DNA of 64,000 nt from positions 8,432,001 through 8,496,000 of the forward strand of contig JAUKUA010000001.1 of NCBI GenBank assembly GCA_030549175.1, read 5' to 3'. This stretch comes from Lasiosphaeris hirsuta (Eukaryota; Ascomycota; Sordariomycetes; Sordariales; Lasiosphaeriaceae). Positions 1 to 10,841 of the stretch are shown one piece after another. The notes beneath the pieces were generated by a model. That model saw only the letters and a program-made list of their open reading frames with translations. It did no database searches and was not told where the DNA came from. A program made the position numbers and the translations under genes. Position 1 is the stretch's first letter. Each line of letters opens with the position of its first letter.

Positions 1-589
1 GCTTCAGATCGGGTAGCGGTCGGCCGTAGGAGGGGGCAGGAACCTTGAAAGGCCTGAGTGCGAGCATAAAACGAGTGAGGACCTCGCCGAGCTCCGCCAT
101 TTGTGTCTTCCCGACCTGGCCAAGCCCGCCGAAGACGCGGGCGAGGACCATGGCGTGTAGTTCGGCACGGGTAACCTCGAGGTCGAGGCTGACAGCCGAG
201 CCCCCCTCGGGCTTGCCGTACATGGACATCAGCGGATCCTTGGTAAATGCGTTGATGGTGGCCTCCGCTTTCTCGTTGAAGGCCGCCACGTACTCGGCGG
301 GATTGCTGAGGCTGAGGTGGTGCGTTGTATTGTCTCCATCTCCCTCGCCGTCGCCGTTCCCGCTGCCCTCACCACTAGTGTGGTCGGGGCCCGACTGAAC
401 GAGATGCATGCCAGTGAAGATGCGTGCCAGCGCCGACGCACCCAGCAGGGCGGCAAACTTCTTTGTGGTCTCTACGTCTCGCCCAGACGGTTCGAAGCCG
501 AAGAAGAAGGGTGGCGGAGCGGTCCCTTGCTTGATCAAGTCTGTGGGCTCGGCAATGGCTTCGTGCAAATGCAACTTCAGATCTGACAT
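1..589 (-). CDS. Hypothetical fungal protein, N-terminal part (runs off the window)
   Basis: On the minus strand an ATG at 589 opens a frame that stays open to base 1, about 196 residues, so the C-terminus lies outside the window. I do not recognise the family. The first 30 residues are polar, followed by a Pro/Phe-rich patch (TAPPPFFFGFEP) and a Gly/Asp-rich linker around residues 75-90 (GEGSGNGDGEGDGD). The body looks helical. Its middle section lines up with the protein at 2143-3186 on the plus strand: TTKKFAALLGASALARIFTG here against ATKNFAYLKDAQSVCQMFTN there, then FNEKAEATINAF against FNVQAALAYKSM. The two therefore look like diverged paralogues arranged head to head. There is no signal peptide or membrane segment. 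Function is unknown; reality of the gene rests on the long frame and the paralogue. Confidence 0.6.
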   Translation of the reverse strand, partial: MSDLKLHLHEAIAEPTDLIKQGTAPPPFFFGFEPSGRDVETTKKFAALLGASALARIFTGMHLVQSGPDHTSGEGSGNGDGEGDGDNTTHHLSLSNPAEYVAAFNEKAEATINAFTKDPLMSMYGKPEGGSAVSLDLEVTRAELHAMVLARVFGGLGQVGKTQMAELGEVLTRFMLALRPFKVPAPSYGRPLPDLK

Positions 590-2142
590 GGCGTCCGCCT
601 TTTTGACAGGGCTATCGAACGCGCTGAACTCGTCAGCTCATCTAGTCTGGCTGATAGACGAGGACACGATAGCTCTACTCCACTTACCCAGCAGGAATTT
701 CAGATGAGGTGCTCATGTTGGGCCGGTCGTGTCAGGTCGGCGAGGGCGGAGGCGGTGCGAAGGTGGAATGCCGAGTAGAGCTGCGAGGAAGAGTGCGAGA
801 CGAAAATGACGAGAAGCAATGGGGAGAAAAGGGCAAACGGGAGGAAGCTCCGGTGCAGGTTGAAGATCCCGCAAACCATGACCCTGCCTGACTCCTAGGA
901 GGGTGTTCCACGCCTTGACTCCGTTAAGGACGCCGCCCGCCTAGGACGCTCCATCATCACTATCACTATCACTGCCGCTCGAGCTTTAGAGAACCCAATA
1001 TTCCCTCCTGCATCGCAATAATTAGATCCATGCTCTACCCGCGTCGTTTAGTTTAGCGCTTCCGTGGGAAGGAACGGCACCTGGTGCACCGAGTGAGCGG
1101 CCAAGTAACGCCAGTCCGAATACGTTGGGAAGTCCGAAGCTTGCTCGGCGAACGCCACAATGCGCAACGGCTTTGCACCCAATTGGTTTGTCCTCGTAGG
1201 TACCTGGCCTTCAGCACGCTTGCCATCAGCCACCAAGATGGTTGGTTCGATGCATGAACTGATCATGGCCGCCTCCGCCGACAACGCACCTCGAGCCTGC
1301 AGCTAGGTGTAGGAAGTGGAAGTAGTCAATAGGGATCTTCCTTTCCATGTACCCCACGAATGGCGGATTCTGAACGCCGGGGTGGGGGTCCACCTCCGCC
1401 GCCTTGTTTTTTTTTCTCCCAACTCCACTCGGTCCTCACCACTGCCCGGCTATCCGACGACAGGGGATGAGATCATGTCGAGGGCCAGGGCCGGATATGA
1501 GCCCCACCGAATTGCTTCGGCCAGCCCCGCGATCATCGGCTATGCACCTTATCTAACTACCTTCGCAAGAGAGGCCCAGACCACACTCATCATAGCCTAT
1601 CATTACGATTTCTTCGTTTCCAGCTCGCCACTCGCCACTCGCCATGTAGGGATACGTATCCGGGACGAATTTGCTTCTCCGCTGAGAGCTACGCTTGCGA
1701 CGCGTGTCCGAAGGCGTTTCGGTCGAGCGTTGTGGATCTTCTCATGCCACTCATGTTTGACGTCTGCTCTTGGCCTACGAGTCGGATCATCCCAAAGCGG
1801 GGAGGAGGGAAGACGAAATAGGAGCGGCCAATTTCGATGCCCTCTGGAAGCCGGGGCTCTCGAGCCAACGCGAAGCTCGGTCTCCGGCCTTGTTGGGATG
1901 GCGGGACGACGGGCTGGGCAGCGAGACCTAGTGAAGCTCTCTCGCCAAGATGGCGACTGTGGAACAACATCCAGGCTGGGACTGGGGACGGACAAGTTGA
2001 ATACACAAGGTATAAAAGAAGTCTTGTTTCCCCGGGATTCTTGCACGACCCAAACCTCGACCAAGACAATCACATCGTTCCCAGCTGTCAAATCTCGCGT
2101 ACAGCACAGTCGCTCATCACTTTGTTCCCATCAGAATACACT
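590..2142. other. Intergenic region between divergent paralogues
   Basis: This 1.55-kb spacer holds the promoters of the two divergent genes. It has a short CACTAT-type repeat near 957-972 and a pyrimidine-rich stretch before the 2143 start. The open frames that cross it (for example 1603-2091 on the minus strand) look like chance frames in GC-rich DNA. A long open frame runs upstream of and in frame with 2143, but the ATG at 2143 gives the natural start. Confidence 0.5.
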
Positions 2143-3186
2143 ATGTCTAGCCTCACTGTTGAGGATGCCGCCAGCATCAACGCGTTTGTGCAGCAGTTGC
2201 ACAACGCTGCCGCGGGCGCCCTTCCGGTCGACGAGGAGACGCTTGCCTTGCAGATGCTGGCGAGCGCCCACGCGGACTCGGACTTTGACGCTTCTCACAT
2301 CAAGTCGCCTTCGGCCACCAGCGGCCCCGCTCCGGTTGCCATGGCTGCCGGTGATGCAAAGTTCGATAAGTTTGTCAGCTTGTTGATGGGAGACATCAAG
2401 TCACCTGAGGATCAGGTTGCCAATGGCCAGGTGCCCAAGCCTCCACCGGTCGTTGTTGAGGACCCTATTGGCGAAGTCACGGTTTACGACAGGGCCGAGG
2501 CCACCAAGAACTTTGCCTACCTCAAAGACGCGCAGTCGGTCTGCCAGATGTTCACCAACATCATTCTCATGCAGACCAACCCCGACGGCTTCGATATTAC
2601 CAAGGAGGCTGCTCAGGCGTTCAATGTCCAGGCCGCCCTGGCGTACAAGTCCATGGCCGGCCCCATGGGCGGCGTGTACAACTTCTCCAACGGCGCCGTC
2701 ACCAAGCACACGTTTGACATCCCCAAGGGCGAGGTTCACGAGAAGCTACTCGGCACCATGTTCAAGGACATGGGCCTAGACAAAAACCACAAGCTCGAGA
2801 TCGACAGCCACATCACCAACTTTGTCAAGGCCCTTGGGAGCATCAAAACCGACGGCCCCCACAGCACGCTCGACTTTGCCCTCCGCTTCGGCCTCTGCCC
2901 CGCAAGCAACATTGCCGTTGACGAGGTCAACCCACTCATCGCCTATGAGCCCACCACGTATCTCATCTACCTCAAGATAGACGCCAAAGCCTTCAAGCAG
3001 ATCATCAGCAAGAACAACAGCCAGGAGAAAATCACGCTCACGTACGAGCAGGTCATCACCAAGTTCGAGCTCAACGTTGACCACTTCATCAAGCAGAGGC
3101 CCAAGTTCAACGCCATGCTTGAGGCGGCCATTGGCATGAGCCTGAAGGAGTACAGCGACCGGCTAAACAAGCCTGTCAAGAAGTGA
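2143..3186 (+). CDS. Hypothetical fungal protein, 347 aa
   Basis: Single-exon gene of 347 residues. The start at 2143 (ACACTATGTC context) is chosen because it follows a leader-like pyrimidine/AC-rich stretch; an in-frame upstream extension to 1837 reads like translated UTR. There is no signal peptide or membrane segment. The N-terminal 75 residues are a helical domain. A linker carries a conserved-looking motif (VPKPPPVVVEDP, about residues 101-112), followed by a compact alpha/beta domain. The C-terminal domain (about residues 230-347) contains LDFALRFGLCP, YLIYLKIDAKAFKQI and a basic tail ending KPVKK. It resembles the partial protein on the opposite strand at 1-589, so this is probably a small family expanded locally. 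I do not recognise the family and assign no function. Confidence 0.75.
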   Translation: MSSLTVEDAASINAFVQQLHNAAAGALPVDEETLALQMLASAHADSDFDASHIKSPSATSGPAPVAMAAGDAKFDKFVSLLMGDIKSPEDQVANGQVPKPPPVVVEDPIGEVTVYDRAEATKNFAYLKDAQSVCQMFTNIILMQTNPDGFDITKEAAQAFNVQAALAYKSMAGPMGGVYNFSNGAVTKHTFDIPKGEVHEKLLGTMFKDMGLDKNHKLEIDSHITNFVKALGSIKTDGPHSTLDFALRFGLCPASNIAVDEVNPLIAYEPTTYLIYLKIDAKAFKQIISKNNSQEKITLTYEQVITKFELNVDHFIKQRPKFNAMLEAAIGMSLKEYSDRLNKPVKK

Positions 3187-3913
3187 GCCAAGGATTTGTC
3201 TCTAGCAAAGGGAAAATGTGGCGCTTGGTCGGGGATGGGTGTGCGCATTGTGCTTCCCACGGCCGGGCCATGTACTCAGCTGCAAGTAGTTCCACACGTA
3301 GTTAGCCAGCCTAGGGAGTAATGAAGTGGCACCAGTTTGACGGAGTGCGTCCACACAAACCGTGATGTAGGTGCAGTTTGGTCCCACATCCCATATTGAA
3401 GGGTGTCGTGCGCTGGTCACGTCGGAATACGGGCTTTGCTCTGGCCATCAAGCGACCTGTAGTCGCAGCCAGGCCACCCCGGAGGTAGTGCGGGTTCCTC
3501 CGACTTACCTGCTCACCGAGGTACACAAGAGCAGTTTCCACGTCGCCCTATCTGTGCCCAACCACCAGATGCATATGCGCATGCAACACACCGCTGTAAG
3601 CCACGCACCGGCACACACCTCCCCTGGGAATAGTCTAACTGCGCAGCTGCGTGGGAGCTCAGCTGGCTGCCAGCATGCATTTTCTTTTCCGTCTCATTAG
3701 CTCACCCGAGTTTGTCTCGAGTCTGCAGATCCGATCCGAGCTTGATGCGACGGGTGTGTGCTTCCTATATTTTTGTTCACTCCTTCATTTTTTCTCAAAG
3801 TACCTTATCTACTTCCTCCCAAACTCTTTCTCTCCTCCCTTCCCTCGTAACAATTCCTCATTTACCACTGCTAGTGCAGTTCAAACTCTCACTTACATCA
3901 CACAAGACACAAA
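3187..3913. other. Intergenic region, subtilase promoter and leader
   Basis: The 727-bp spacer ends in a CT-rich tract (about 3775-3850) followed by AC-rich leader sequence up to the ATG at 3914. This is usual for a filamentous-fungal promoter and 5' UTR. No other gene is supported. Confidence 0.4.
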
Positions 3914-6370
3914 ATGTCAGCCGACGCCGTGATCAACGGAAAGAGCTGGAGCGCAACGACGGCGGACCAGCAGGCGGACACTTCGGCCTCCGGGTACATC
4001 CTGATCCGCACCACCGGGGATCCCCTAAACAAGGCCCGAAAAAGGGAACTCAAGAACCTCAATGTCGACATTCACCAGTTTCACGGCGGCGGTGGCCCCG
4101 GCGAGCATGAGAATGACGACCAACACCAGCAGCAGATCTACCTCTGCGGCTATCCCAAGGGTCACTTTCTTGACCCTCTCCGCGCCCTCGACTACATCGA
4201 CTTTGTCGACGTGTACCTCAGCGACTTGGTGGTTCACGAGGCCGTGCAGCACCTACGGGATCGTCCCATGGCGCACCGCACCAACTCCAAAAGCCCTCGA
4301 CCCGGTCCCGACGGCACTGGCATCTCGGCTCAAATGGCCGAGCCCGTGTTCTACATGCAGGCGGCGGAAAACACAATTGTCGACAGGACCATCGAGGTTG
4401 ACGTCCTACTTCATCACGATATCGGCCAGGTCTCGCAGGAGCTCATCGGTCGGATCTATGTCGTCGAGGGGCTGAAGGAGCTTAATACCGACGAAGCATC
4501 ACCCGGGGTCATCAGGCTCAGAATCGACGAGGACTCCCTGGAGGAGATCGCCAGGTTCGATGAAGTACGCGTCATTCACCCGGTTAACGAGCGCGTGCTC
4601 ATGGCGAATGTTGCTCGGCGCATCCTGGGGCTTCATCACGGTACTGACGCAGCGACATTGGGGGCGTCCTCTGCTCGCTATCAGGGCCGCGATCAGCTTG
4701 TGTGCGTGGCTGATACGGGGTTCGATAGGGGGAGCACGACGGATGTACATGATGCCTTTGTGGGTCGAGTCGAGTCGCTGCATGCTTGGGGACGCCCAGA
4801 GGCCACCGATGATCCTGATGGGCATGGTACACACGTGTGCGGGTATGACGCCGACATCCACATCTCCTCTCTTTTTTTTTCTTTTTTTCCCCTCTCTTTT
4901 TCTCTCTGCTTCACTCTTTTTCGATCTCCCTTCTGTCCCCTGGGCTAACCAGCACACAACGAAAGCTGCGTCCTAGGTCAAGGCAGCCACACCCTCGAAG
5001 GCCAGATAGCCGGAACCGCCCCCGCCGCAAACCTGATGCTGCAGTCCTTCTTCGTCAGATCCGACTGGCAAAGGCGATCCCTATTGGGCGGCTACCCGGC
5101 CGATCTGGGCCTCCTCTTTGCAGAGGCCTACAAAGCCGGCGCGCGCATCCACAGCAACTCATGGGGAACTCCCCCCTCGCCCAAGGACAACTTCAGGCAG
5201 CGTCCCTACGACAGCGGCGCCGAGAGCATCGACAAGTTCCTCTGGAATCACCAGGACATGACGGTGCTCTTCGCCGCAGGCAACGACGGCCAGGACAGCA
5301 ACCTCGACGGACGCGTCAACGGACGCTCCCTCGGCGCCGAAGCCTCGGCCAAGAACTGCATCACCGTCGGTGCGTCCGAGAACTTGCGACCGACGCTAAC
5401 TTCTGGAAAGCAGGGCCAGCCGTATACCTACGGGCTCTTTTGGCCCAAGAAGTTTTCCGAGAACCCGCTGAAGGACGACCACCAGGCTGATAACCCCGAG
5501 GGGCTCGCGGCGTTTAGTAGTAGGGGGCCGACGGCTGAGCATAGGCTCAAGCCTGACGTGGTTGCTCCCGGCACGGCTATCCTGTCGGCGAGGTCGCGTG
5601 CAAAAAAATACCTTGGCGACGTCGACTACAGGGGCGTGTCAGGTGATGATGGCTATCTCTACCAGTCTGGCACGAGCATGGCGACGCCGCTGGTAGCTGG
5701 GTGCTGCGCTGTGGTGCGAGAGGCTTTGCTCGCAAATGGGTACCATGATGCAGCCGACACGGGCGTCGTCAACCCTACGGGCGCATTGATCAAGGCTCTA
5801 CTCATCAACGGTGCTGTCCCCATCACGGGGCAGTATGTTCCGGTTCATTTGGTACAAGGGCCCAACCCTCACTCTGGCTTTGTGCGTTAATTACCTTCGG
5901 AGAAACAAACCAAAACGATGGAGAATCAACACTAACAAACGGAATTCAAGGGCCGGGTGGGCGTGGCCGAGACACTTTCGATGATCGAACCCGAGGTTCC
6001 AGGGACGGGAGGCTATGGAATCGGCTCCATCGACGAAGAGGCCGAGGAGCCGGTCAGGGTGCGCATCCCGATTCCTGAGGGCGACAGCCTCACGTTCAAA
6101 ATCACCATGGCCTACGCCGATTCGCCCGGGGCGTCGCTTGCTAACGACCTCAATCTCGTCGTCGTTTCCGCCGACGGAACTAAGCAGCGGCACGGAAACC
6201 AAGGCAACCAGGATTTCCCTGCTGGTTCTACAAAGCCGTTCGATCGCAGAAACAACGTAGAGCAGGTTATTTGGCCGCAGGTGACGGGAGATAGCCTGCA
6301 GATTGTGGTGAAGCCATATCGTATCATGTTGGCTGATGTGCTGTTTGCATATGCTTGGAAGTTTCTGTAG
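3914..6370 (+). CDS. Subtilisin-like serine peptidase (S8 family, KP-43-like), intracellular
   Basis: Three exons: 3914-4842, 4966-5881 and 5951-6370, joined by GT-AG introns (4843-4965 with a CTAAC branch site at 4945-4949; 5882-5950). The product is about 754 aa. The catalytic triad is visible: Asp in VCVADTGFD (exon 1), His in DPDGHGTHVCG (the exon 1-2 junction falls just after it) and Ser in QSGTSMATPLVAG (exon 2). The oxyanion-hole Asn is in LFAAGNDG. The subtilase SNSWG and AAFSSRGP motifs are also present. Exon 3 encodes a beta-rich C-terminal domain (LTFKITMAYADSP, LANDLNLVV) like the jelly-roll domain that follows the catalytic domain in KP-43-type enzymes. There is no signal peptide and the first 250 residues are an unusual N-terminal extension, so an intracellular or unconventionally exported protease is inferred. 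Confidence 0.9.
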
Positions 6371-6864
6371 GCTTGATAGGTGGTTGGTATTGTTTTCGAC
6401 ATGAGCATTCTGGATTGGCGCTGCTGCGGTTGAACTGATCAAATAAGTTCTTCATGGCGTTGCCAACGAGTGATGTGGGCGGTTAATTAAACGACCAGAA
6501 CAGCTGAGAAACCAGAAATACCTTACAAAGGAGCCAGCGACCCAAGTTAGTAGCTAATGAGCTGGGAAGGGTAGCTGGCTACGAGAGTTATGCGGGCTTG
6601 ATACCGTATCTTCTGTGTAAATAGACTTGTGGCTTTGCAGCGGTGCTGACCATACCGTTGCTTCGCTGTGTCTCGAATTATACCAGCAACATCATCTGTG
6701 GTTTAGTTAGTATCTATATAGCTATAGAGAGCTGCTGTCCCTATACTAAGTGCTACCGTTATCTAAACAATAGTTTTTAGGAGCTTCATTATCTACTATA
6801 CCAAAAAAACTAACTATTATATTCTGTTAATTAGATTATAGTAGAATCGGTTAAAATTCATACT

Positions 6865-6885
6865 AAAAGTAGGTCCCCTACTTTT
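6865..6885. repeat. Perfect 9-bp inverted repeat
   Basis: AAAAGTAGG at 6865-6873 pairs with CCTACTTTT at 6877-6885 around a 3-base loop, at the edge of the AT-rich tract. Confidence 0.6.
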
Positions 6886-6917
6886 ATGTGTTACGTAGCT
6901 GCAGCCCCTTTTTGGTA

Positions 6918-6941
6918 CCAAGACGGGACGCCCCGTCTTGG
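6918..6941. repeat. Perfect 10-bp inverted repeat
   Basis: CCAAGACGGG at 6918-6927 pairs with CCCGTCTTGG at 6932-6941 around four bases. It lies 33 bp from the preceding hairpin, so the two may be parts of one element end. Confidence 0.6.
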
Positions 6942-9043
6942 CACGCTAGTCGGAAACGGCCCTATAAAATGGGAGCCTTTTAGACTCTCTCGAGCGGAGG
7001 AACCAGAGGTTCCTCCGCGATTTACAATACTTTACCAAATCATGAAATATCTTATGGATCACTATGTGCCTCACTAATCTTGACGAACTTCACACTCGTG
7101 TCAGAACACCCTCTGACACTCGCGCTCCGAAGGAGCTCTGAGCTCTGAAGGCTCTCCGAATTCAGACAGCCTTCGGAACTCCGAGAGCCCTCTGAGTCCA
7201 CTCAGAGCCCAAGAGCTCTCTGAACCTCATCGGAGCCCAAGGACTCCGACTCGCCAAGGGGGTCCTCCCGAGCCACACGTGGCTCTTTGCTCCTCGATGG
7301 GCATAACATTATATTAGAGCCGAGGTTGTATCTTTTCGTATCCTCGGAATGTTAAGATATTACCCGGCTAGAATAAGAAACCGTGATAGATTGTGACACA
7401 GGCCAGTCACCGAGACTGGGGTGTGGCAATCACAAGGTATGTCACCTTCGGTATAACCGAACTGCAGAGCTATGATCTAGATCAACTTAGCCGTCCACTC
7501 CAGGCCGGCAATGGTATTGGTATGATTCAGAGCTTTTACACTTGGTAAGGGAGATGATCTTCGCAACCCAAAGTCCTGGTAGTTGTGAGGGAGAAGGTAG
7601 ATACAGGGAGATGGAGCGATCACAAGGAAGATGACAGACGATACTTCGTAGTTACAAGTCAATGAGAAACAGAAGGGTTCACAAGGTTGTATTACCCCTC
7701 AGCTTCACTGAAGTTCAGCTGATAATCTTTCTAGGCTGTTTCCAAAATGGACTGGGAAGCTTCTTCCTCTTGAGGATCCGTCACAGGGCCCTCATCTCTT
7801 TTATAGCGGCTACGTACAATATACAAGGATGCTAAGATACATGAGGATCCTTCCTTAGCCGCTTCACCGGCCCGGGGCCTTAGCCGCCCGTCTCTCACGC
7901 CCTACCAATCAGGGTTCACGCTAAGTGTTACTGACCTCCCCTTCGATGGTCCACGGCCGGTATTAGTACTAACTCCGATAGTGTGATACCCACGACCACG
8001 GAGGTTCCTTCACGTCCTTGGTACTTACGTCAAATGACGACGGTTCCCTTCATGACCCCTTAGGGCCCAGTTGGGCTTGGCTACAGCCACCTGTCACCAC
8101 TGAGTCTAGACTCCGGAGAACGTCGGGGTTCAGGTTGTCCACTAGAACCGCTACGATAACTAGGAGGTCTGTCATTAAAAGTCCTGCTGAAACATCATGT
8201 GGGTCTCTTGGCTGGCTAATGTAGCCCTTGACCACGATACTGAGGTTATGTGGCCGCTCATGCCAAACCTAGGGTCTGATGACGCTGCCTCTTACGAGCT
8301 AGGCCCGCGTGGTAGGCCGGCTCGACTTGTGAGTGGTGTCTGGGATCCCGGCCTAGGCCGAGGACCCATCGACCTACGTGTGGGCCAGGGGGTCCCTGGT
8401 CACGCCTTGGTTATGGTGTGTGTGCGTATCCCACAGGTTGAGCCACGATGTGGCCATCGTTGTGGCTATCACGGTGGACCCAGGTCAAGGGGGTGATCCA
8501 CCCTGTTGACCTTAGGTGAGTCCACCAGTGTGACAATTAACTAGAAAACCCGCTAGAGAAAAGGAAAGTTGTTGAGGGTCACAGAGCACTTGGAAGATGG
8601 AATCAATGAAAAAGAGTAGCATAACAGCAATGGTATTGATGGTTGCCTAACTGGTCTGGAGAGTGCGAGAGAGCCTCTATTATAGATGTGTGTGTGGGCT
8701 CGCGTCGGCCTTCGGCCTCGGACTTCGGCCTCGCGTCTTCAGCAGTCCTAGTGGGGGCTTATCAGCCACCTCCTCGAATAAAAGCACTACAGTGGAAGTA
8801 CAAGGCTCGGCTTCTACAGTTGTGATTTCTCCGTTTGTTGTGGTTGACTTGATGAAAGTTGTTTTGGAGACGGTGACCCAGTTTGCGGTGATGTTGCTCG
8901 TGCAGTGCCCGCCCAGGACGTGGGGGAGGTGGGTGAGGATGCCGTAGTCGCTGTTGAGAGTTCCGATTAGCGCGGCCAGGCCAGAAAAGAGGGAGGCTTA
9001 CTCTGGGTAGCAGAGGACCATGGTCAGGGTATCTACTAGGATA

Positions 9044-9221
9044 TTCTGAGACATCCCATCATGTACTGGTATACTGTGGGACATCCCATCGGTGCTGGTA
9101 CATATTTCGAGCTGGGGTATTATATACCATCCCATAGGTGCTGGTATATCATGTACTATCCCAAATTTCGAGCTGGGGCATTGTGTGCCATCCCAGGGCA
9201 TGTACTGGTATATCCTGGGCC
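9044..9221. repeat. Degenerate tandem repeat, unit about 60-70 bp
   Basis: The words ACATCCCATC, GTGCTGGTA, TTTCGAGCTGGGG and TGTACTGGTATA recur in the same order about three times, with substitutions and small indels between units. The array has no coding frame conserved through it. Confidence 0.6.
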
Positions 9222-9974
9222 AAAACTCGGGGCCGCCGCCCAGGATTCGGGCCTTAACTTGCCCGCTTCCTAGAATTTGTCCTTTGGCATTAATCACACA
9301 CAGGTGACGTTGCCGCTATCGTCAACGACTCCATCAACGACCCGGTCGTGTCCCATACCGTGTCCTTCAGTAGAATAGCATGTCGACGTTATAAGCCTGA
9401 AATGGGCGTGATTGGATACTTGTGGTTTATTTTAAATCCTTTAGCAAGGCGTGGGTTACTCTGCTTTGTCGATAGGGCTTTCTAGCACACGTGACACGAA
9501 TCACACGCACACCCAACATACACGTACATCGTAATTGGAATTGTTGCCTGGGAGCCATTCCTACAGATAGCGCGTTATCTTTCCATGGAAAAGAAGCTAT
9601 AGCCGGGGGACTGAAAACGGGCCTCTGAGGCTGTGCAGCAGCTGTGGAGGGGATCACCCTAGCTCAGGGACAAATTAGGGGAAGCCCCGGACAAATCAGC
9701 TACAGCTCACCCCAGCTCAGGAGTACGAACGAGAAAGGAAATTTGGTGAGCCGAGATTCGTCTCAGACAACCAGGCTGTTGTGATCTGTGTTCTGTGGGC
9801 ATCTTCCTTGCCATGATGAACTCGTGCCTTCCACCGCCCATATTAATGTCAACGGCTGCGGTGTAGGATATTGTCTGGAAATGGGAAGAGGATACCCACC
9901 GAACTGAAGTGCCCAGGTGGTAATTACACGTCGTCCGCGGCCTCCCGAAGCACTTCGCCCTTGTTCATTTCCTC

Positions 9975-10364
9975 CTAGCGCATTTTTACGCTCTGAAAGA
10001 TGGCCGCCTTGCGCGCCTTGAACTCGTCTTCATCGTCCCTCTTGATGGCTAAGAGCGCCTGTCTGAGGTCGTGCTTGTAGGAGCTGATATCGTGCCAATG
10101 GACGATTGTGGTGTGTGGGCTAGGGCTGCCACAAACCCGTTCTGCGCGTGACCCATTTTTTTGTCCAGCGGGACTCGGAGTGAAACGATGCATGTCCTTG
10201 GCTGACAAAACAGTTGGGAAGATGGCGCGAGCGAGCGCTTCGTCCATGGCGCTGTTGATGAATAGATGCCGTAGATGGCCGTTGAGGCAGTCGGTCCCGA
10301 GGTAGCGCTCTCGGTCAAAGTCATCAAGGCTGTGATTGGTAGCCGACTGACCAGCTGCAGCCAA
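9975..10364 (-). CDS. Possible small gene or gene fragment, 129 aa, unknown
   Basis: A 129-residue open frame on the minus strand has a natural-looking composition, with a charged helical C-terminus (LLAIKRDDEDEFKARKAAIF) and an aromatic segment (TTIVHWHDISSYK). I do not recognise it. It sits in a gene-poor block just below a long T/G homopolymer, with no clear promoter or splice signals. It could be a decayed fragment of a longer protein. Reality is uncertain. Confidence 0.25.
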   Translation of the reverse strand: MAAAGQSATNHSLDDFDRERYLGTDCLNGHLRHLFINSAMDEALARAIFPTVLSAKDMHRFTPSPAGQKNGSRAERVCGSPSPHTTIVHWHDISSYKHDLRQALLAIKRDDEDEFKARKAAIFQSVKMR

Positions 10365-10410
10365 CAGACTTGGCCATGCCCAGGCAACTAAGGAAGGCCA
10401 CTATTTCCAC

Positions 10411-10438
10411 TTTTTTTTTGGGGGGGGGGGGGGGGGGG
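10411..10438. repeat. Homopolymer tract T9-G19
   Basis: Nine T residues run directly into about nineteen G residues; the exact length is likely to vary or be misread in assemblies. Confidence 0.8.
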
Positions 10439-10841
10439 CGCCAAGATGACGCCTAACAATTTTTGGAAACTATCCTACACTTGTTATTGAACCAGTCCAC
10501 GCCAGCCCGCACTTATGCCTGTCATCGCACCAAAACAAGCCACTTCATCGGGATTCTGGGTACGTACCTCCAAATGGTATGTACCACGCCGTCAAACACC
10601 AAAAAAAAGGCACCATTTTGACCCACAAAACAGGAAATCTGGCCCAGACTGGCCAATCTATGGACGGCCGCCAAAGTGGACACTTGAGACTCGACTGGCT
10701 AGTCTGGAACGCTAAAACCCTGCATGCGCTCGACCCCTAAATGCTCTTGTTAGGCAATTTATATGGCAAGTCACACCATAATAGCCCGCGCTCAGCATCA
10801 TCACCGTAGAATCAGGCCTACAGTTCATTATCGCTAGCTCT

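Larger units (their letters stand above)
6371..9974. other. Gene-poor, repeat-bearing region
   Basis: No convincing gene in 3.6 kb. The part 6690-6880 is AT-rich. Two perfect hairpins sit at 6865-6885 and 6918-6941. From about 7100 to 7270 there are many short direct and inverted copies of CTCTGAG/CTCCGAG words. Between 7390 and 8540 the sequence starts with TGTGACACAGG and ends with CCAGTGTGACA, which could be the remains of a long terminal repeat, but no target duplication is visible. A degenerate tandem array lies at 9044-9221. All open frames are short and lack recognisable motifs. I interpret this as old mobile-element debris. Confidence 0.45.

Noticed and set aside
1603..2091. 162-codon minus-strand frame in the first spacer
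   Set aside because: Overlaps the leader of the 2143 gene, has no recognisable features and two other frames are open over the same bases.
7392..8535. Possible solo LTR (TGTGACACAGG ... CCAGTGTGACA)
   Set aside because: The end sequences are only imperfectly inverted and the flanking five bases (TAGAT and ATTAA) do not match, so no target duplication supports it.
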